A stretch of 64,000 nt of DNA from Paraburkholderia polaris (GCF_012927345.1 NZ_JABBGJ010000047.1:23597-87596), one strand, 5' to 3'; positions 53,198 to 62,712 are shown, counted from the stretch's first letter. Notes: generated by a model from the letters alone, not told the origin. Translations and numbers: made by a program.

Positions 53198-53899
53198 TCA
53201 ATGGCCTTTGCTGTGCTCGACGTTCGCGTCGTTTTCAGTGGCGCGAGGCGGTCGACCTTGGCGAGGGCCACGGCTAAGGGCCGAACCCGACTGCGAAGGC
53301 TTAACCGCGGCAGCAGCATCGGCATCGGCATCGGCATCGGCATCGGCATCGGCAGCCGCAGCCGCAGCCGCAGCCGCAGCCTCCTGGGCTTTCCTCAACT
53401 TCTCACTGTCAGTATTTACCCAAACTAGGCCTGCAGACTCAAGCATGGGCTGTAGAGCCTCAATATTCATCCGTTCAGTGCTCCGGCGGGGCGCGTCGGT
53501 CAATTCTTCGGACGCAGGAGCAGGAGGGGAATTTTTTTTCGCCCAATCGACAGCATCCTGAAACGTCCGGAGACGAACCTTAGCCGCCGTCTCCAGATCA
53601 TCGTTATCTGCCATGCCTAGGCCGATACGGAGGTCTCGAAGCCCTTTGTCTCGAGCCCAGCGTGCAAAGTCTGGCCCACCGGCATCTGCACCATCCGAAA
53701 ACAAGTTCCATCTTTGAGACGGATTCAGAAGCAGCAGCCCACCCACGCTCGGCCTCTTGGTTCGGCGGATACTGAGCTTTTCCGTGAGGAGATCGAGTGC
53801 AGACTGGAGAACATCGGGGCGCGGCACAAGAGCTATAAGTAAACCTTCACTCTCGATCCATTTGACGCCCCGCTCGAACTCGAATGCCGTCATCTTCAT
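53198..53899 (-). CDS. Hypothetical protein with alanine and Ala-Asp repeats
   Basis: This 233-residue protein has an ordered N-terminal domain (MTAFEFERGVKWIESEGLLI, ALVPRPDVLQSALDLLTEKL, RWNLFSDGADAGGPDFARWA) and a C-terminal low-complexity run, Ala10 followed by (Ala-Asp)6, encoded by a hexanucleotide repeat, then a basic tail (RGPRQGRPPRATEN). There is no signal peptide or membrane span. It lies 65 bases (to GTG 53132) or 140 bases (to ATG 53057) before the FAD protein, so the two probably form one operon. The family is not recognised. Confidence 0.65.
   Translation of the reverse strand: MKMTAFEFERGVKWIESEGLLIALVPRPDVLQSALDLLTEKLSIRRTKRPSVGGLLLLNPSQRWNLFSDGADAGGPDFARWARDKGLRDLRIGLGMADNDDLETAAKVRLRTFQDAVDWAKKNSPPAPASEELTDAPRRSTERMNIEALQPMLESAGLVWVNTDSEKLRKAQEAAAAAAAAAADADADADADADAAAAVKPSQSGSALSRGPRQGRPPRATENDANVEHSKGH
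53316..53381. repeat. Hexanucleotide tandem repeat inside the upstream module gene
   Basis: Six perfect copies of GCATCG (53316-53351) are followed by five of GCAGCC (53352-53381). Being six bases long, copy changes would lengthen or shorten the Ala-Asp and poly-Ala runs without breaking the frame. It is not a CRISPR array: there are no spacers. Confidence 0.9.
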
Positions 53900-55005
53900 T
53901 TGGAAACTCTCCGTTGCGCCGCTTCCTTGGCCGGTGATGAAACGTCAGATTGCGGCAGCGCGGAAGTCGTCTTTTCACGATGTAAAAAGTGACCTCAATC
54001 AGTCATTCTACACTCACCGTATTAGGGAGGCGATGCCCCTGGGCAGTTGTCTGTAATCGTTTAAAACGCAAACCCGATCGACCGAGTTGTTCCAGCGCGT
54101 GTCCAGTGTAACGTCATGATGCGGTCAATGATCGTACACCACATGTACCTCTGCCATCTGCTGTGTCGTTCATGTTAAGGCCCAAGTATCACGACCCAAA
54201 ATTGCGACTGTCGCATGCTCTGCAAGATCCGTATGACGTTAACGATGGGCTCCTGTCGTTAATTATTGTCCGATGCGAGCGAGATGTAGATGGTCTGCAG
54301 ATCCCGCGCCCCAACGGCGATATTGATTTTGGGGAAGCGCTGGGTTAAAGCATGCGGCAAGGCGAATCGATATCAGTCCGGTATCCGCGGAAGGCCATAC
54401 CGCTATCGTGAATTTGCACAGTCGAAACTTCGGTGTCCGATTTCGGATGGAGAACGGCCACGTGAATGAAAGTCACGAGTGCCTGTTGTTGGCCGACTGT
54501 ACTCATCCAGCCTCTTGCCTCGTGAGCTGCCGGTCGGGAAAGTTCACTCAGGCCGGTGGCCGCTTTGTGGCGTCGACGCTCAGTGAGTGCACCCGGCCAT
54601 AAGCAGTCCGTGGCTCATTGCGGAAGCTACACTTCCGAGTGTCCGGTGCTCTTCATATAGGAGCCATTTGCGGAGATTCGCGTTGCGACAGCGCCCGGCC
54701 AAATGCGTGCACACACGGCGCACCGACAGCCACCTGTCACCTGTCCGCCGCCGTGCGGCACGTATCGTCCGGACGAAGACGTTGCCGCGCGCCCATTGTC
54801 AGAACTTCAAGATCGACGCTATCCATCGTCAGCGCTCTGCGGATGATGGCTCACTCGCAGCTTCGAGTTCCTGCGCTGCCGCTGCCGCCGCTTGAATCGC
54901 GCTGCGCCATTCGACGTCATCCTGGGGTTCGAACGCAAGTCCGACCGCCAGCGAAGAATCGGCGCGATCCGCCAGTAACGCCGACACCGCGACGATACCG
55001 ATCCG
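53900..55005. other. Intergenic region, about 1100 bases
   Basis: No gene is supported. AT-richer in the first half (to about 54300), then GC-rich. Short frames at 54408-54602 and 54587-55016 have no ribosome site or motif. The promoter of the Ala-Asp repeat protein should lie at about 53900-54050. Confidence 0.4.
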
Positions 55006-55653
55006 CTACGCACTAAGATATCCCGGCAACGCACCGGTATTGCCGGCGTCGCGCGCAGTGCCGGCGGGGCCGAGTATCCACGCGGTGCGCAGCGCATGCT
55101 CATAGCTCACCGCAGCGGGCACCGGCAACCCGGCGCTGGCGACAACCGTAAGCCCATCACGCGGCGATGGTGGCGCTGGCAGGCGCGCGAGCAGCGCAAA
55201 CCGGGCGCCGACACGACTGGCGAGACACCCGGGATCTGGTCTCGACGGTACCGCCTGCGCGACCACGACCGCCTCGTCGCCGTCAGCCACCAGCAATTGC
55301 GTCGCCCTGCCGGTGCGTTCGCAGAGCGACTGCAGGATCGGCAGCGCATGTGCGAGCCCCGGCAGGCCGCCCACATACGCTGCCGCAATGCGTGAGGCCG
55401 CGGGCCCTGGCGTCAGCGCGCCGTTCGTATCGTCGACGAGAAACCCATATTCGACCAGTACTCGCACCAGCCGCGCCACTGAGTTGCGCGGCGCGCCGAC
55501 ATATGCGACCAGTTCCGAGTTTCTGATGCGCGGACGGCCGCCTGAAAACGCCTGCATGATGGCCAGTCCGCGTTCAAGCGCCGGCACTGAATAGCGAGAC
55601 GATCCGGCCTTGTTCGCCGCCCTTTTACCACTAACCTTTCTTTGCAAGATCAT
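55006..55653 (-). CDS. IclR-family-like transcriptional regulator
   Basis: From ATG 55653 the protein is 215 residues. The N-terminal winged helix-turn-helix (YSVPALERGLAIMQAFSGGR, SELVAYVGAPRNSVARLVRV) fits IclR. The effector domain (GLAHALPILQSLCERTGRAT, QLLVADGDEAVVVAQAV) is shorter than the usual ~250 residues, so its C-terminus is probably truncated or diverged. Its start overlaps the AraC gene stop by 23 bases with no separate ribosome site, suggesting coupled translation of two regulators. An upstream in-frame start at 55758 lies deep inside the AraC gene. Confidence 0.75.
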   Translation of the reverse strand: MILQRKVSGKRAANKAGSSRYSVPALERGLAIMQAFSGGRPRIRNSELVAYVGAPRNSVARLVRVLVEYGFLVDDTNGALTPGPAASRIAAAYVGGLPGLAHALPILQSLCERTGRATQLLVADGDEAVVVAQAVPSRPDPGCLASRVGARFALLARLPAPPSPRDGLTVVASAGLPVPAAVSYEHALRTAWILGPAGTARDAGNTGALPGYLSA

Positions 55654-56593
55654 ATAAATCGTGTGCGCCGCGCGCATATCTTTTTGGGGCTGATCCGGAC
55701 CAGCGATGAAAGGCGCGTGCGAACGCTTTTTCGGAGGTGTAGCCGACGCTTTCAGCAATCTCGATCAGCTTGCGTTTGCTGTTGGTCAGTTCGCAGCTCG
55801 CCAAGTACATTCGATACGCGGTCAGATGGCCGATCGGCGTCTGGCCAACCAGTTCGGCAAAGCGAGCGCTGAACCGCGAGCGCGACATGCCCGATGCCGC
55901 CGCGAGGCTGGCCACGCTCCATTCCTCGCGCGGACTGCGATGGATCAGCGCCATTGCCTTGCCGATCTGTGGATCAGTCAGTCCCCGCAGCCACCCCGTA
56001 TGATTTGCTGACGAGAACAGATGTGCGCGCAACAACTGCACAAACAGCACATCCGCGAGCCTGGCTGCTGCAACAGCCCAGCCAGGCTGGCACGACATCG
56101 ATTCCTGGATGAAACTCTGCAAGGTGCTGGCAAGCCACGGCGCGACCGCTGGATCTTTCGCGCGTACATGGATTAGCGGCGGCAGGACCGAGAACAACGG
56201 GCTGCGGAACGTATCGCGATACACAACGATGCCGGTATACAGGTTGCTGAGGTCGCCGCCACCGCCGGCTGAGAATTCGAGCGGTGTGTCGAAGCGCGGA
56301 CGAATACCTTTGCCGGACATAAGTAGATCGAACGGAACCGGCTTCTCGTCGAGCGACGACGACATAATGTGTTCGTGACCATGCGGCAACAGCACAAAGT
56401 CCCCCGGCTCGACGAGGACCGGCGCCTCGCCTGCCACTACGACGTAAAAGGGACAACCAACGCAAGTCCGGAACGGCGCGCCGGCGACTGCGGGCTTGAG
56501 GAACGCCCACGGCGCCGTCAGCGTGAAATGTCCGGTGACGACAGCATCCGCCCGCAAATCCGCGAGAACGTCGCTGAGCAAATCCGTCGCCAT
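55631..56593 (-). CDS. AraC-family transcriptional regulator (cupin sensor)
   Basis: This 320-residue regulator has an N-terminal cupin-type ligand domain (about 10-190; GCPFYVVVAGEAPVLVEPGD, VLLPHGHEHIMSS) and a C-terminal double helix-turn-helix (about 215-310; WSVASLAAASGMSRSRFSAR, IAESVGYTSEKAFARAFHRW). AAGGAGG before ATG 56593 is a strong ribosome site. It is convergently ordered behind the porin gene and may control the porin or molybdenum-hydroxylase genes; that is inference. Confidence 0.9.
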   Translation of the reverse strand: MATDLLSDVLADLRADAVVTGHFTLTAPWAFLKPAVAGAPFRTCVGCPFYVVVAGEAPVLVEPGDFVLLPHGHEHIMSSSLDEKPVPFDLLMSGKGIRPRFDTPLEFSAGGGGDLSNLYTGIVVYRDTFRSPLFSVLPPLIHVRAKDPAVAPWLASTLQSFIQESMSCQPGWAVAAARLADVLFVQLLRAHLFSSANHTGWLRGLTDPQIGKAMALIHRSPREEWSVASLAAASGMSRSRFSARFAELVGQTPIGHLTAYRMYLASCELTNSKRKLIEIAESVGYTSEKAFARAFHRWSGSAPKRYARGAHDLYDLAKKG

Positions 56594-56619
56594 CGCTTGC
56601 CTCCTTTGTATTGCGGCGT

Positions 56620-57693
56620 TCAGAAGCGTTGTTGAATGCCCATCATCACGCCGAGCTGGTTCTCTCCGGTGCGGACCGTGCCGCCTGCAGAAACCGCTTC
56701 GTTGCCAAGCGAGCTATTCAGCATGTAACCCACTGAAGAATAGACCGTGGTTCGCTTCGACAACAAATAGTTTGCGCGACCTATCAGCAGCGTCGCGTCG
56801 GCCTGTCGGCGTTGCAGGTAGCGCAGCGCCTGAGCGTCGAACGACAGCGCCGGCGTGGCGTAGTACGTGGCGCCGGCAAAATAGATGTCCGACTGGCTGT
56901 GCGTCGCGGCCGACGTATTGCGCCTGATCCAGCCGGCGCCGAGCTTGGCGGCGCTGAACTTCACGTAGGCGTCGATGATCGTGCGCGTGTCCGTGTACCC
57001 GCTATTCGACAAGGGCGCGGAAGCGCCGGTGCCGCCGCGCATCACGTCATACGAGGCCGCCAAGCCGAACTGCGACGCATCGTAGGCAAGCATCGCCGTG
57101 TACTGACGGCATGCGACCGGGTCACCCGCCAATTGTCCCGCACAGTTTGTCGCCGACGGCCCAGCCGGCCCAGCGGCGTCGCGCCCGTCGCTATAGGTTC
57201 CGCCTAGCGTGAAACCATTGAACTTGCCGAGATAGCCGACCGCGTTATCGCTGCGCGCATTCGGCAGATAGCTGTCGAAGCTTGCCATCGAATGGATCGA
57301 CGGCCCGATCACGTCCGCGTTGAACAACACGTACATCGACATGTTTATCTGCCGGCCCAACGTCAACGCGCCGTATGGCGAACTCACCCCGACATTCGCC
57401 GCGCGGCCGAATAGCCGGCCACCGTAGTTAAGCGCACCGTTGTTCAATGCAAAACCGTTCTCAAGCACGAAAAAGGTCTTGAAGCCGCCCCCCAAATCTT
57501 CGACGCCCCTGATGCCGAAACGCGACGGCACCTCGCCGGTCAGCGATGGCATGCCGACTACCGAGCCGCCTGCTGCCGCGTTGTTGTAATACTGAATACC
57601 GGTATCGACGATCCCGTACAGCGTGACGCTGCTTTGGGCGTAAGCAAATCCCGTTGCCGCGAATAACAAAGCGGCGGTCACTTTCTTTTTCAT
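56620..57693 (-). CDS. Gram-negative general porin (Burkholderia type)
   Basis: This 357-residue outer-membrane porin has a signal peptide (MKKKVTAALLFAATGFAYAQ), the typical opening SSVTLYGIVDTGIQYYNN, the RFGIRGVEDLGGGFKTFFVL signature and a C-terminal phenylalanine (MMGIQQRF) for barrel assembly. It forms a trimeric diffusion pore. It sits between the AraC gene and the cytochrome c gene, all on the minus strand. GGGGAT precedes ATG 57693. Confidence 0.95.
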   Translation of the reverse strand: MKKKVTAALLFAATGFAYAQSSVTLYGIVDTGIQYYNNAAAGGSVVGMPSLTGEVPSRFGIRGVEDLGGGFKTFFVLENGFALNNGALNYGGRLFGRAANVGVSSPYGALTLGRQINMSMYVLFNADVIGPSIHSMASFDSYLPNARSDNAVGYLGKFNGFTLGGTYSDGRDAAGPAGPSATNCAGQLAGDPVACRQYTAMLAYDASQFGLAASYDVMRGGTGASAPLSNSGYTDTRTIIDAYVKFSAAKLGAGWIRRNTSAATHSQSDIYFAGATYYATPALSFDAQALRYLQRRQADATLLIGRANYLLSKRTTVYSSVGYMLNSSLGNEAVSAGGTVRTGENQLGVMMGIQQRF

Positions 57694-57814
57694 CCAGATC
57701 CCCAGGTATTATATGTAGTACAGAGTAAATTGGAGCGAAACATCAGGTTTGACTAACCATATTTCTGCATCTACTAAAAGCGGCGCAGATGCAAGTCGAA
57801 GCCAGAGTGGTGGA

Positions 57815-58162
57815 TTACCGGTTCTTGGCGCCGGCTAGAATCCATTGGACGATCGCTTGCGCTTCGTTGTGGTCGATGTGGTTCGGCGGCATCGGCACAC
57901 TGCCCCATACGCCCGCACTGCCGTTCTCAACGTGTTGCACGAGTTGATCGAATGCGCCTTGATGGCCCGCGTATCTGGCCGCGACGTCGCGATACGCGGG
58001 ACCGACCAGCTTTCTGTCGATTGCATGGCAGCCAAAGCACGCATGCTGGCTCGCGAGCTGCTGCGCACGGGCTGGTTCGATAGTTTGTTGCGCAAGCGCA
58101 AGCGCTGGCGCGGCAATGCACGAGACGATCAGGGGAAGAGCAAACGGGTTGATTCGGACCAT
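57815..58162 (-). CDS. Small periplasmic c-type cytochrome
   Basis: From ATG 58162 (GGAAAG upstream) the protein is 115 residues: signal peptide (FALPLIVSCIAAPALALAQ), haem motif CFGCH at about residue 45, and an axial methionine in SVPMPPNHI. It is a cytochrome c551/c552-like electron carrier. It is the third gene after the iron-sulphur and molybdenum subunits and would take their electrons. TTG 58174 is a weaker alternative start. Confidence 0.88.
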   Translation of the reverse strand: MVRINPFALPLIVSCIAAPALALAQQTIEPARAQQLASQHACFGCHAIDRKLVGPAYRDVAARYAGHQGAFDQLVQHVENGSAGVWGSVPMPPNHIDHNEAQAIVQWILAGAKNR

Positions 58163-58203
58163 GTGGCTTTCCAAAGTGGCAATCAGGATTAAACTTGCGG
58201 CGC

Positions 58204-60411
58204 TCAGGCGAGCGCCTGCGATAGCGGCATCGAACGAAGCCGCGTACCGCTCGCGCGGAACAGGGCGTCGGCGACAGCCGGAGCAACCGGAGGGAGCGAG
58301 ACCTCACCGCAGCCCTGAGGCGCGCGGTCGCTATCGACAATCACGACGTCGATCTTCGGCATCTCGGACAGGTAAAGCAGCGGGTAGTCGGAGAAATTGC
58401 CTTGCACCACCGCGCGCTCCGCGAAAGTAATCTCGCTCTTGAACGTGTTGGTCAGCGCGAAGCCAATCCCCCCTTCGATCATCTCGCGGATCAGCAGCGG
58501 ATTGATCGCCCGGCCGCAATCGACGCCGCACACAATCCGCTCCAGCTTCGCGCGGCCATCGATGAGCCGCAATTCGGCGATCGTCGCAACATAGGTGGTA
58601 AAAGCGCCGCCGCGTCCCGTGTACAGACAGTAGCCGACGCCACGTGAGAGTCCCGCCGGCGCTTTGCCGAACCAGTTCGCTTTAGCCGCGGTCTGGTCGA
58701 GGACGTTCAGCGCGAGTGGATCGTTGCGTAATAGCGCGCGCCGGTAGCGCAGGGGGTCGATACTCGCTGCATGCGCCAGTTCGTTGATAAAGCTTTCGAG
58801 GAAGAACACGCTCGACGTGCTGCCTACGCTGCGCATGAAGCTGACCGGAATTGGCTGGGGTAGCGCAACCGAATCGACAAGCAGATTCGGCACGACGTAG
58901 GAGAGGTCGTAGATGCCATCGAGCATCGTTTCGTCCCAGCCGCCCGCCTTCTTGAAGAAATCAGGCTTGATCGACGCGTACAGCGACTGACCAACGACTC
59001 GCGCGTGCAGGGCGAGCGGCAAGCCGTCTTTGCCAAGCACCGCGCGGAAGCGCGCGGACACGCCAGGGCGATAGAAGCCGTGCCGGATGTCGTCCTCGCG
59101 CGAGCGGATCACCTTGACCGGACGCTTCACCGCGTGCGAAGCCACCGCGGCATGCACGACAAAGTCCGGCAAATACTTGCGCCCGAAACTGCCGCCAAGG
59201 AACGTGGTGTTGACGATCACTTTGTCCGCCGGCACCTTAAAGATCGCGGCCAAAGTCCCACGCACCTTGTCCTGCCCCTGGATTGGCCCCCACACCTCGA
59301 TGTCGTGTTCGCGCACATGAACGGTTGCGTTCACGGGCTCCATCGTCGCGTGAACGATGTACGGTGTGTGATAGTCCGCCTGGACCGTCGCATGGCCGGC
59401 CGCGAAAATCGGCTCCGGCTGGCCCGTCTTCGTGGCCACAACCGCGTCGCCGGACTGCAGCGCGCCTTTGCGCTGTGCGAGGATCGTTGCGCTGTCGAAA
59501 GCGCCCGCCTGGCCCGGGTCCCATTGCACGTCGGCGGCGTCGCAAGCTTTCTTGGCCTGCCAGTAAGATTGGGCGACCACGATGACCGCATCCTTTGCGA
59601 CCACCACTTCGATTACGCCCGGCAGCGCGCGCACCTCGTCCAGGTTGCCGACGCCCAGCGGCCTGCCGCCGAGCGTCGGCGCCATCTTCAGCGCACCAAT
59701 CAGCATGTCCGGCACCTGCACGTCGATGCCAAATACCGCGCTGCCATCCACCTTCGCTGGTACGTCGAGTTTGTGTAGTGACTGCCCGATCAGCGAATGC
59801 GCGGACTCAGGCTTAAGGCGGGGATGCGGATTCAGCGCGATTCGGGCGGCGTCGGCCACGAGTTCGCCGTAACTGAGCGTGTGTCCGGTTTGCAGATGCA
59901 CGACGCGTCCGCTGCGCGTCACGCATTGCGTCGCGCGCACACCGAAGCGTAGGGCGCCAGCCTGCAGAAATGCTTCGCGCGCCTGCGCGCCGGCGATACG
60001 CAAACGGGTGTAAAACATCGTGACCGACATCGAGGCGCCAACGAACTGCTGCGGTGCTTCGTTCGCGGCGGCAATCCGGTAAGCGTCGCGCCCAGTGACG
60101 AACTCAACCGACACCTGCCGCCAGTCTGCATCCATTTCGTCGGCCAGCACTTGCGGCAGCCCCGTGTAGACGCCCTGTCCGACCTCGGCCTGTGACAGTC
60201 CAATCACGGTGCGCCCGTCCGGATCGATGCGCACCCAGTCGTTGATCTCGTGAAAACGCTCTCCGCTGTCGGCCGCGTATAGGACGTCGCTGGCGCTCAG
60301 AGGCAGCACCAGGCTACCGGCGATTGCGAGCCCGGTTCTCAGGAAGTCACGGCGCGACGTGCCGGTCCGGTTGGCGCCATTGCCTCCAACAACGTTACCG
60401 GGCCGCGACAT
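58204..60411 (-). CDS. Molybdenum hydroxylase large subunit (isoquinoline 1-oxidoreductase beta/aldehyde dehydrogenase type)
   Basis: From ATG 60411 the protein is about 735 residues. It has a twin-arginine signal (SRRDFLRTGLAIAGSLVLPL) and then the molybdopterin domains of the IorB-like xanthine-oxidase family (QAEVGQGVYTGLPQVLADEM, TFLGGSFGRKYLPDFVVHAA, and the active-site glutamate region PQGCGEVSLPPVAPAV). It probably acts in the periplasm with its iron-sulphur partner, oxidising an aldehyde or N-heterocycle. The start overlaps the small-subunit stop by 17 bases. Confidence 0.92.
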   Translation of the reverse strand: MSRPGNVVGGNGANRTGTSRRDFLRTGLAIAGSLVLPLSASDVLYAADSGERFHEINDWVRIDPDGRTVIGLSQAEVGQGVYTGLPQVLADEMDADWRQVSVEFVTGRDAYRIAAANEAPQQFVGASMSVTMFYTRLRIAGAQAREAFLQAGALRFGVRATQCVTRSGRVVHLQTGHTLSYGELVADAARIALNPHPRLKPESAHSLIGQSLHKLDVPAKVDGSAVFGIDVQVPDMLIGALKMAPTLGGRPLGVGNLDEVRALPGVIEVVVAKDAVIVVAQSYWQAKKACDAADVQWDPGQAGAFDSATILAQRKGALQSGDAVVATKTGQPEPIFAAGHATVQADYHTPYIVHATMEPVNATVHVREHDIEVWGPIQGQDKVRGTLAAIFKVPADKVIVNTTFLGGSFGRKYLPDFVVHAAVASHAVKRPVKVIRSREDDIRHGFYRPGVSARFRAVLGKDGLPLALHARVVGQSLYASIKPDFFKKAGGWDETMLDGIYDLSYVVPNLLVDSVALPQPIPVSFMRSVGSTSSVFFLESFINELAHAASIDPLRYRRALLRNDPLALNVLDQTAAKANWFGKAPAGLSRGVGYCLYTGRGGAFTTYVATIAELRLIDGRAKLERIVCGVDCGRAINPLLIREMIEGGIGFALTNTFKSEITFAERAVVQGNFSDYPLLYLSEMPKIDVVIVDSDRAPQGCGEVSLPPVAPAVADALFRASGTRLRSMPLSQALA

Positions 60412-60835
60412 GGATCGCCTCGCGGATGCGCTGGTAGGTTGCACAGCGGCACAAATTGGTAATGGCCGAGTCGATCTGCGCGTCCGTCGGTTTGGCGTTG
60501 TGCGCGAGCAACGCGGCGGTCGCCATCACCATGCCAGACTGGCAGTAGCCGCACTGTGGCACGTCTTTCTGGATCCACGCCTGCTGAACCGGGTGCGAGC
60601 GGTCGTGCGACAGGCCCTCGATCGTGGTGACCGACTTCCCAGCAACACTTGACACCGGCAGCACGCACGAACGCGTGGCCTCGCCGTCCAGATGGACCGT
60701 ACATGCGCCGCACGCGCCGATTCCGCAACCGTATTTGGTCCCGCTCAGTTTGGCCGCATCCCGGATGACCCACAGCAAGGGCGTGTCCGGGTCGCCATCG
60801 AAATCAAACGGTTGCGCGTTCAAGGTGAATCGCAT
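60395..60835 (-). CDS. Molybdenum hydroxylase [2Fe-2S] small subunit
   Basis: From ATG 60835 (GGGAGACAAGAG upstream) the protein is 146 residues. It holds a plant-type [2Fe-2S] cluster (GCGIGACGACTVHLDGEATRSC) and a second cluster (CGYCQSGMVM and NLCRCATYQRIREA), the standard small-subunit layout. It passes electrons from the molybdenum site to the cytochrome c encoded downstream. It carries no export signal, so it must be co-exported with the Tat-tagged large subunit. Confidence 0.93.
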   Translation of the reverse strand: MRFTLNAQPFDFDGDPDTPLLWVIRDAAKLSGTKYGCGIGACGACTVHLDGEATRSCVLPVSSVAGKSVTTIEGLSHDRSHPVQQAWIQKDVPQCGYCQSGMVMATAALLAHNAKPTDAQIDSAITNLCRCATYQRIREAIHVAAR

Positions 60836-61661
60836 CTCTTGTCTCCCACGTTTTGCCTCCCGGGCGCTCATCCGATGGATGGCTTGGGGGCGATAGGGAG
60901 ATTCTTGGTGGCACAAAATTCCACGCCAATGACCTTGGCTCTCAAAAAAGTTGCCGATCGTCCACGGTTATAGATCAGACGAAACAGCGCAACCCGAAGG
61001 CCGGCAGAGAGAGAGAGCGGAAGGCAGACGCCGGAGTTGATGGCCGGCCGCTAGCGGGCGGTGTTCACAGCGGGCAACTGCTTCCGCGTGCTAGTGCCCA
61101 CTGAGACTTGGTTATCGAAAACGACTCTGGCAAAACACGCTCATGCCCGCGCGACCGTCGCGTTGGCTAGATAGAGCCCACGCAGGCTTCCCAAATGTCC
61201 GCCTTACAGCCATTCGCTGACGGCCGCGAGTCGGAGCGTCGGATGTCTCTTTAGGGTCGGGAGTGTGAGTTCGTGAACGCAGGAAGCTGCCATCGGACTG
61301 CTCGATGCCGCCACCGTCAGCAATCCATGACATTGCTGACATAGAACCCAGTCCACCCGAATGACGGCAAAGGCCGAGTTGCTCACACTGAGCATCCGGC
61401 AGGTTCCGAAGTGAACCCGCCATCGGAATGACGGCTTCGTGTGTTGCGCGAACGACAACACTTGGCCGGTTGCACCCGCTGAGTTACGACGCCATAAAGC
61501 GGCCACTGGCCCGGGCGAATCGTTCCGACCGGCGGCTTACGGTGCGGGAGGCTGAAGGCGTACAGTCGGCCAGTATGAGACATTCGACGGCCACGACCAG
61601 ATTGCCAACAATCGTTGGCATATAGGTGCAGCCAAACATTAGCGTAAGCCATCGGCCACCA
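60836..61661. other. Intergenic region, about 825 bases
   Basis: No gene is supported on either strand; frames at 61112-61506 and 61383-61652 are arginine- or histidine-rich and lack ribosome sites. It should contain the promoter of the molybdenum-hydroxylase operon. The purine-rich GAGAGAGAGAGCGG at about 61006 may be a weak polymerase or regulator site. Confidence 0.4.
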
Positions 61662-62588
61662 TTACTGCGCGAGCATCAGGTTCAGGTTCTGAACCGCAGC
61701 GCCGGCTGCGCCTTTGCCGAGATTATCGAAAACCGCGGATAGCAGAACGTGCCCGTGTTCCATGTTAGGAAACACGCTTAAGCGCATATCGTCCGTACCG
61801 TTCAGTACTTGCGGATCCAGCTGCTTTAAGACGCACGATTCGTGCAGCGGCAAGACATGTACGTGGGCCGCCTCGGCATAGTGGCGTGCGAGGCACGCGT
61901 GTAACGTGGCGCCGTCTACGTAGGGTGCCAGCAGCCGCACATCCAAGGGCACCGTCAGCACGATGCCCTGACGGAACGCACCATACGCAGGGACGAAAAT
62001 CGGACGCTGCGCGAGTCCGGCGTGCTGCTGGATCTCCGGGGTGTGCTTGTGCGCGAGCTCCAGACCATATACCTGGTACGACGGTGCGTTGACAGCACCC
62101 GGCCCCTCGTGTTCTTCGACGCCGACACGCCCGCGTCCGGAGTAACCAGACACCGCGTAAATGCTGACCGGGTAGTTGCCTGGTATGAGCCCGGCGTGCA
62201 GCAGGGGACGCAGCAAGCCAATTGCACCGGTCGGATAGCAACCTGGATTGGTGACCCGACGTGCGTCCGCAATGCGCTCAGCCTGTCCCAGAGTCATTTC
62301 CGGAAAGCCGTATGTCCAGTCCGGCTGTGTGCGATGGGCGGAACTTGCGTCGATTACTCTGACGGCAGGATTAACAATGGCGTCCACCGCCTCGCGCGCG
62401 GCGCCATCGGGCAGGCAGAGGATGGCGATGTCACAGGCGTTGATGGCTTCGGCGCGACGCTTGGAATCCTTGCGTTCCGCCGCGGGAAGCGTGACAAGTT
62501 TCAGATCGGTCCGGTCGCGAAGCCGTTCGTGAATTTGCAACCCGGTGGTGCCTTGGTCGCCGTCGATGAAAACAAGGGGAGAGCTCAT
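61662..62588 (-). CDS. argC: N-acetyl-gamma-glutamyl-phosphate reductase (short, type 2)
   Basis: This 308-residue enzyme reduces N-acetylglutamyl phosphate to the semialdehyde with NADPH in arginine synthesis. The N-terminal Rossmann segment (LVFIDGDQGTTGLQIHERLR), catalytic cysteine (RRVTNPGCYPTGAIGLLRPL) and histidine region (EEHEGPGAVNAPSYQVYGLE) are present. The short form (about 310 residues) is the second, secondary-replicon type in Burkholderiales. It is separated from other arg genes. It diverges from the LysR gene, which may regulate it. Confidence 0.93.
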   Translation of the reverse strand: MSSPLVFIDGDQGTTGLQIHERLRDRTDLKLVTLPAAERKDSKRRAEAINACDIAILCLPDGAAREAVDAIVNPAVRVIDASSAHRTQPDWTYGFPEMTLGQAERIADARRVTNPGCYPTGAIGLLRPLLHAGLIPGNYPVSIYAVSGYSGRGRVGVEEHEGPGAVNAPSYQVYGLELAHKHTPEIQQHAGLAQRPIFVPAYGAFRQGIVLTVPLDVRLLAPYVDGATLHACLARHYAEAAHVHVLPLHESCVLKQLDPQVLNGTDDMRLSVFPNMEHGHVLLSAVFDNLGKGAAGAAVQNLNLMLAQ

Positions 62589-62712
62589 GCGCGGACTACT
62601 CCGGTGACTGGTAACAAGTGGAACGAGCCTGTTATCTTCCGCGCACCGCTAGAATAGCGAAAGTTGAATTTCATAACGTGGATATTCAGTTTTTCTGAAT
62701 CTGGACGCCGAC

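Noticed and set aside
53316..53381. CRISPR array
   Set aside because: Perfect contiguous 6-base tandem repeats with no spacers; they lie inside a coding frame.
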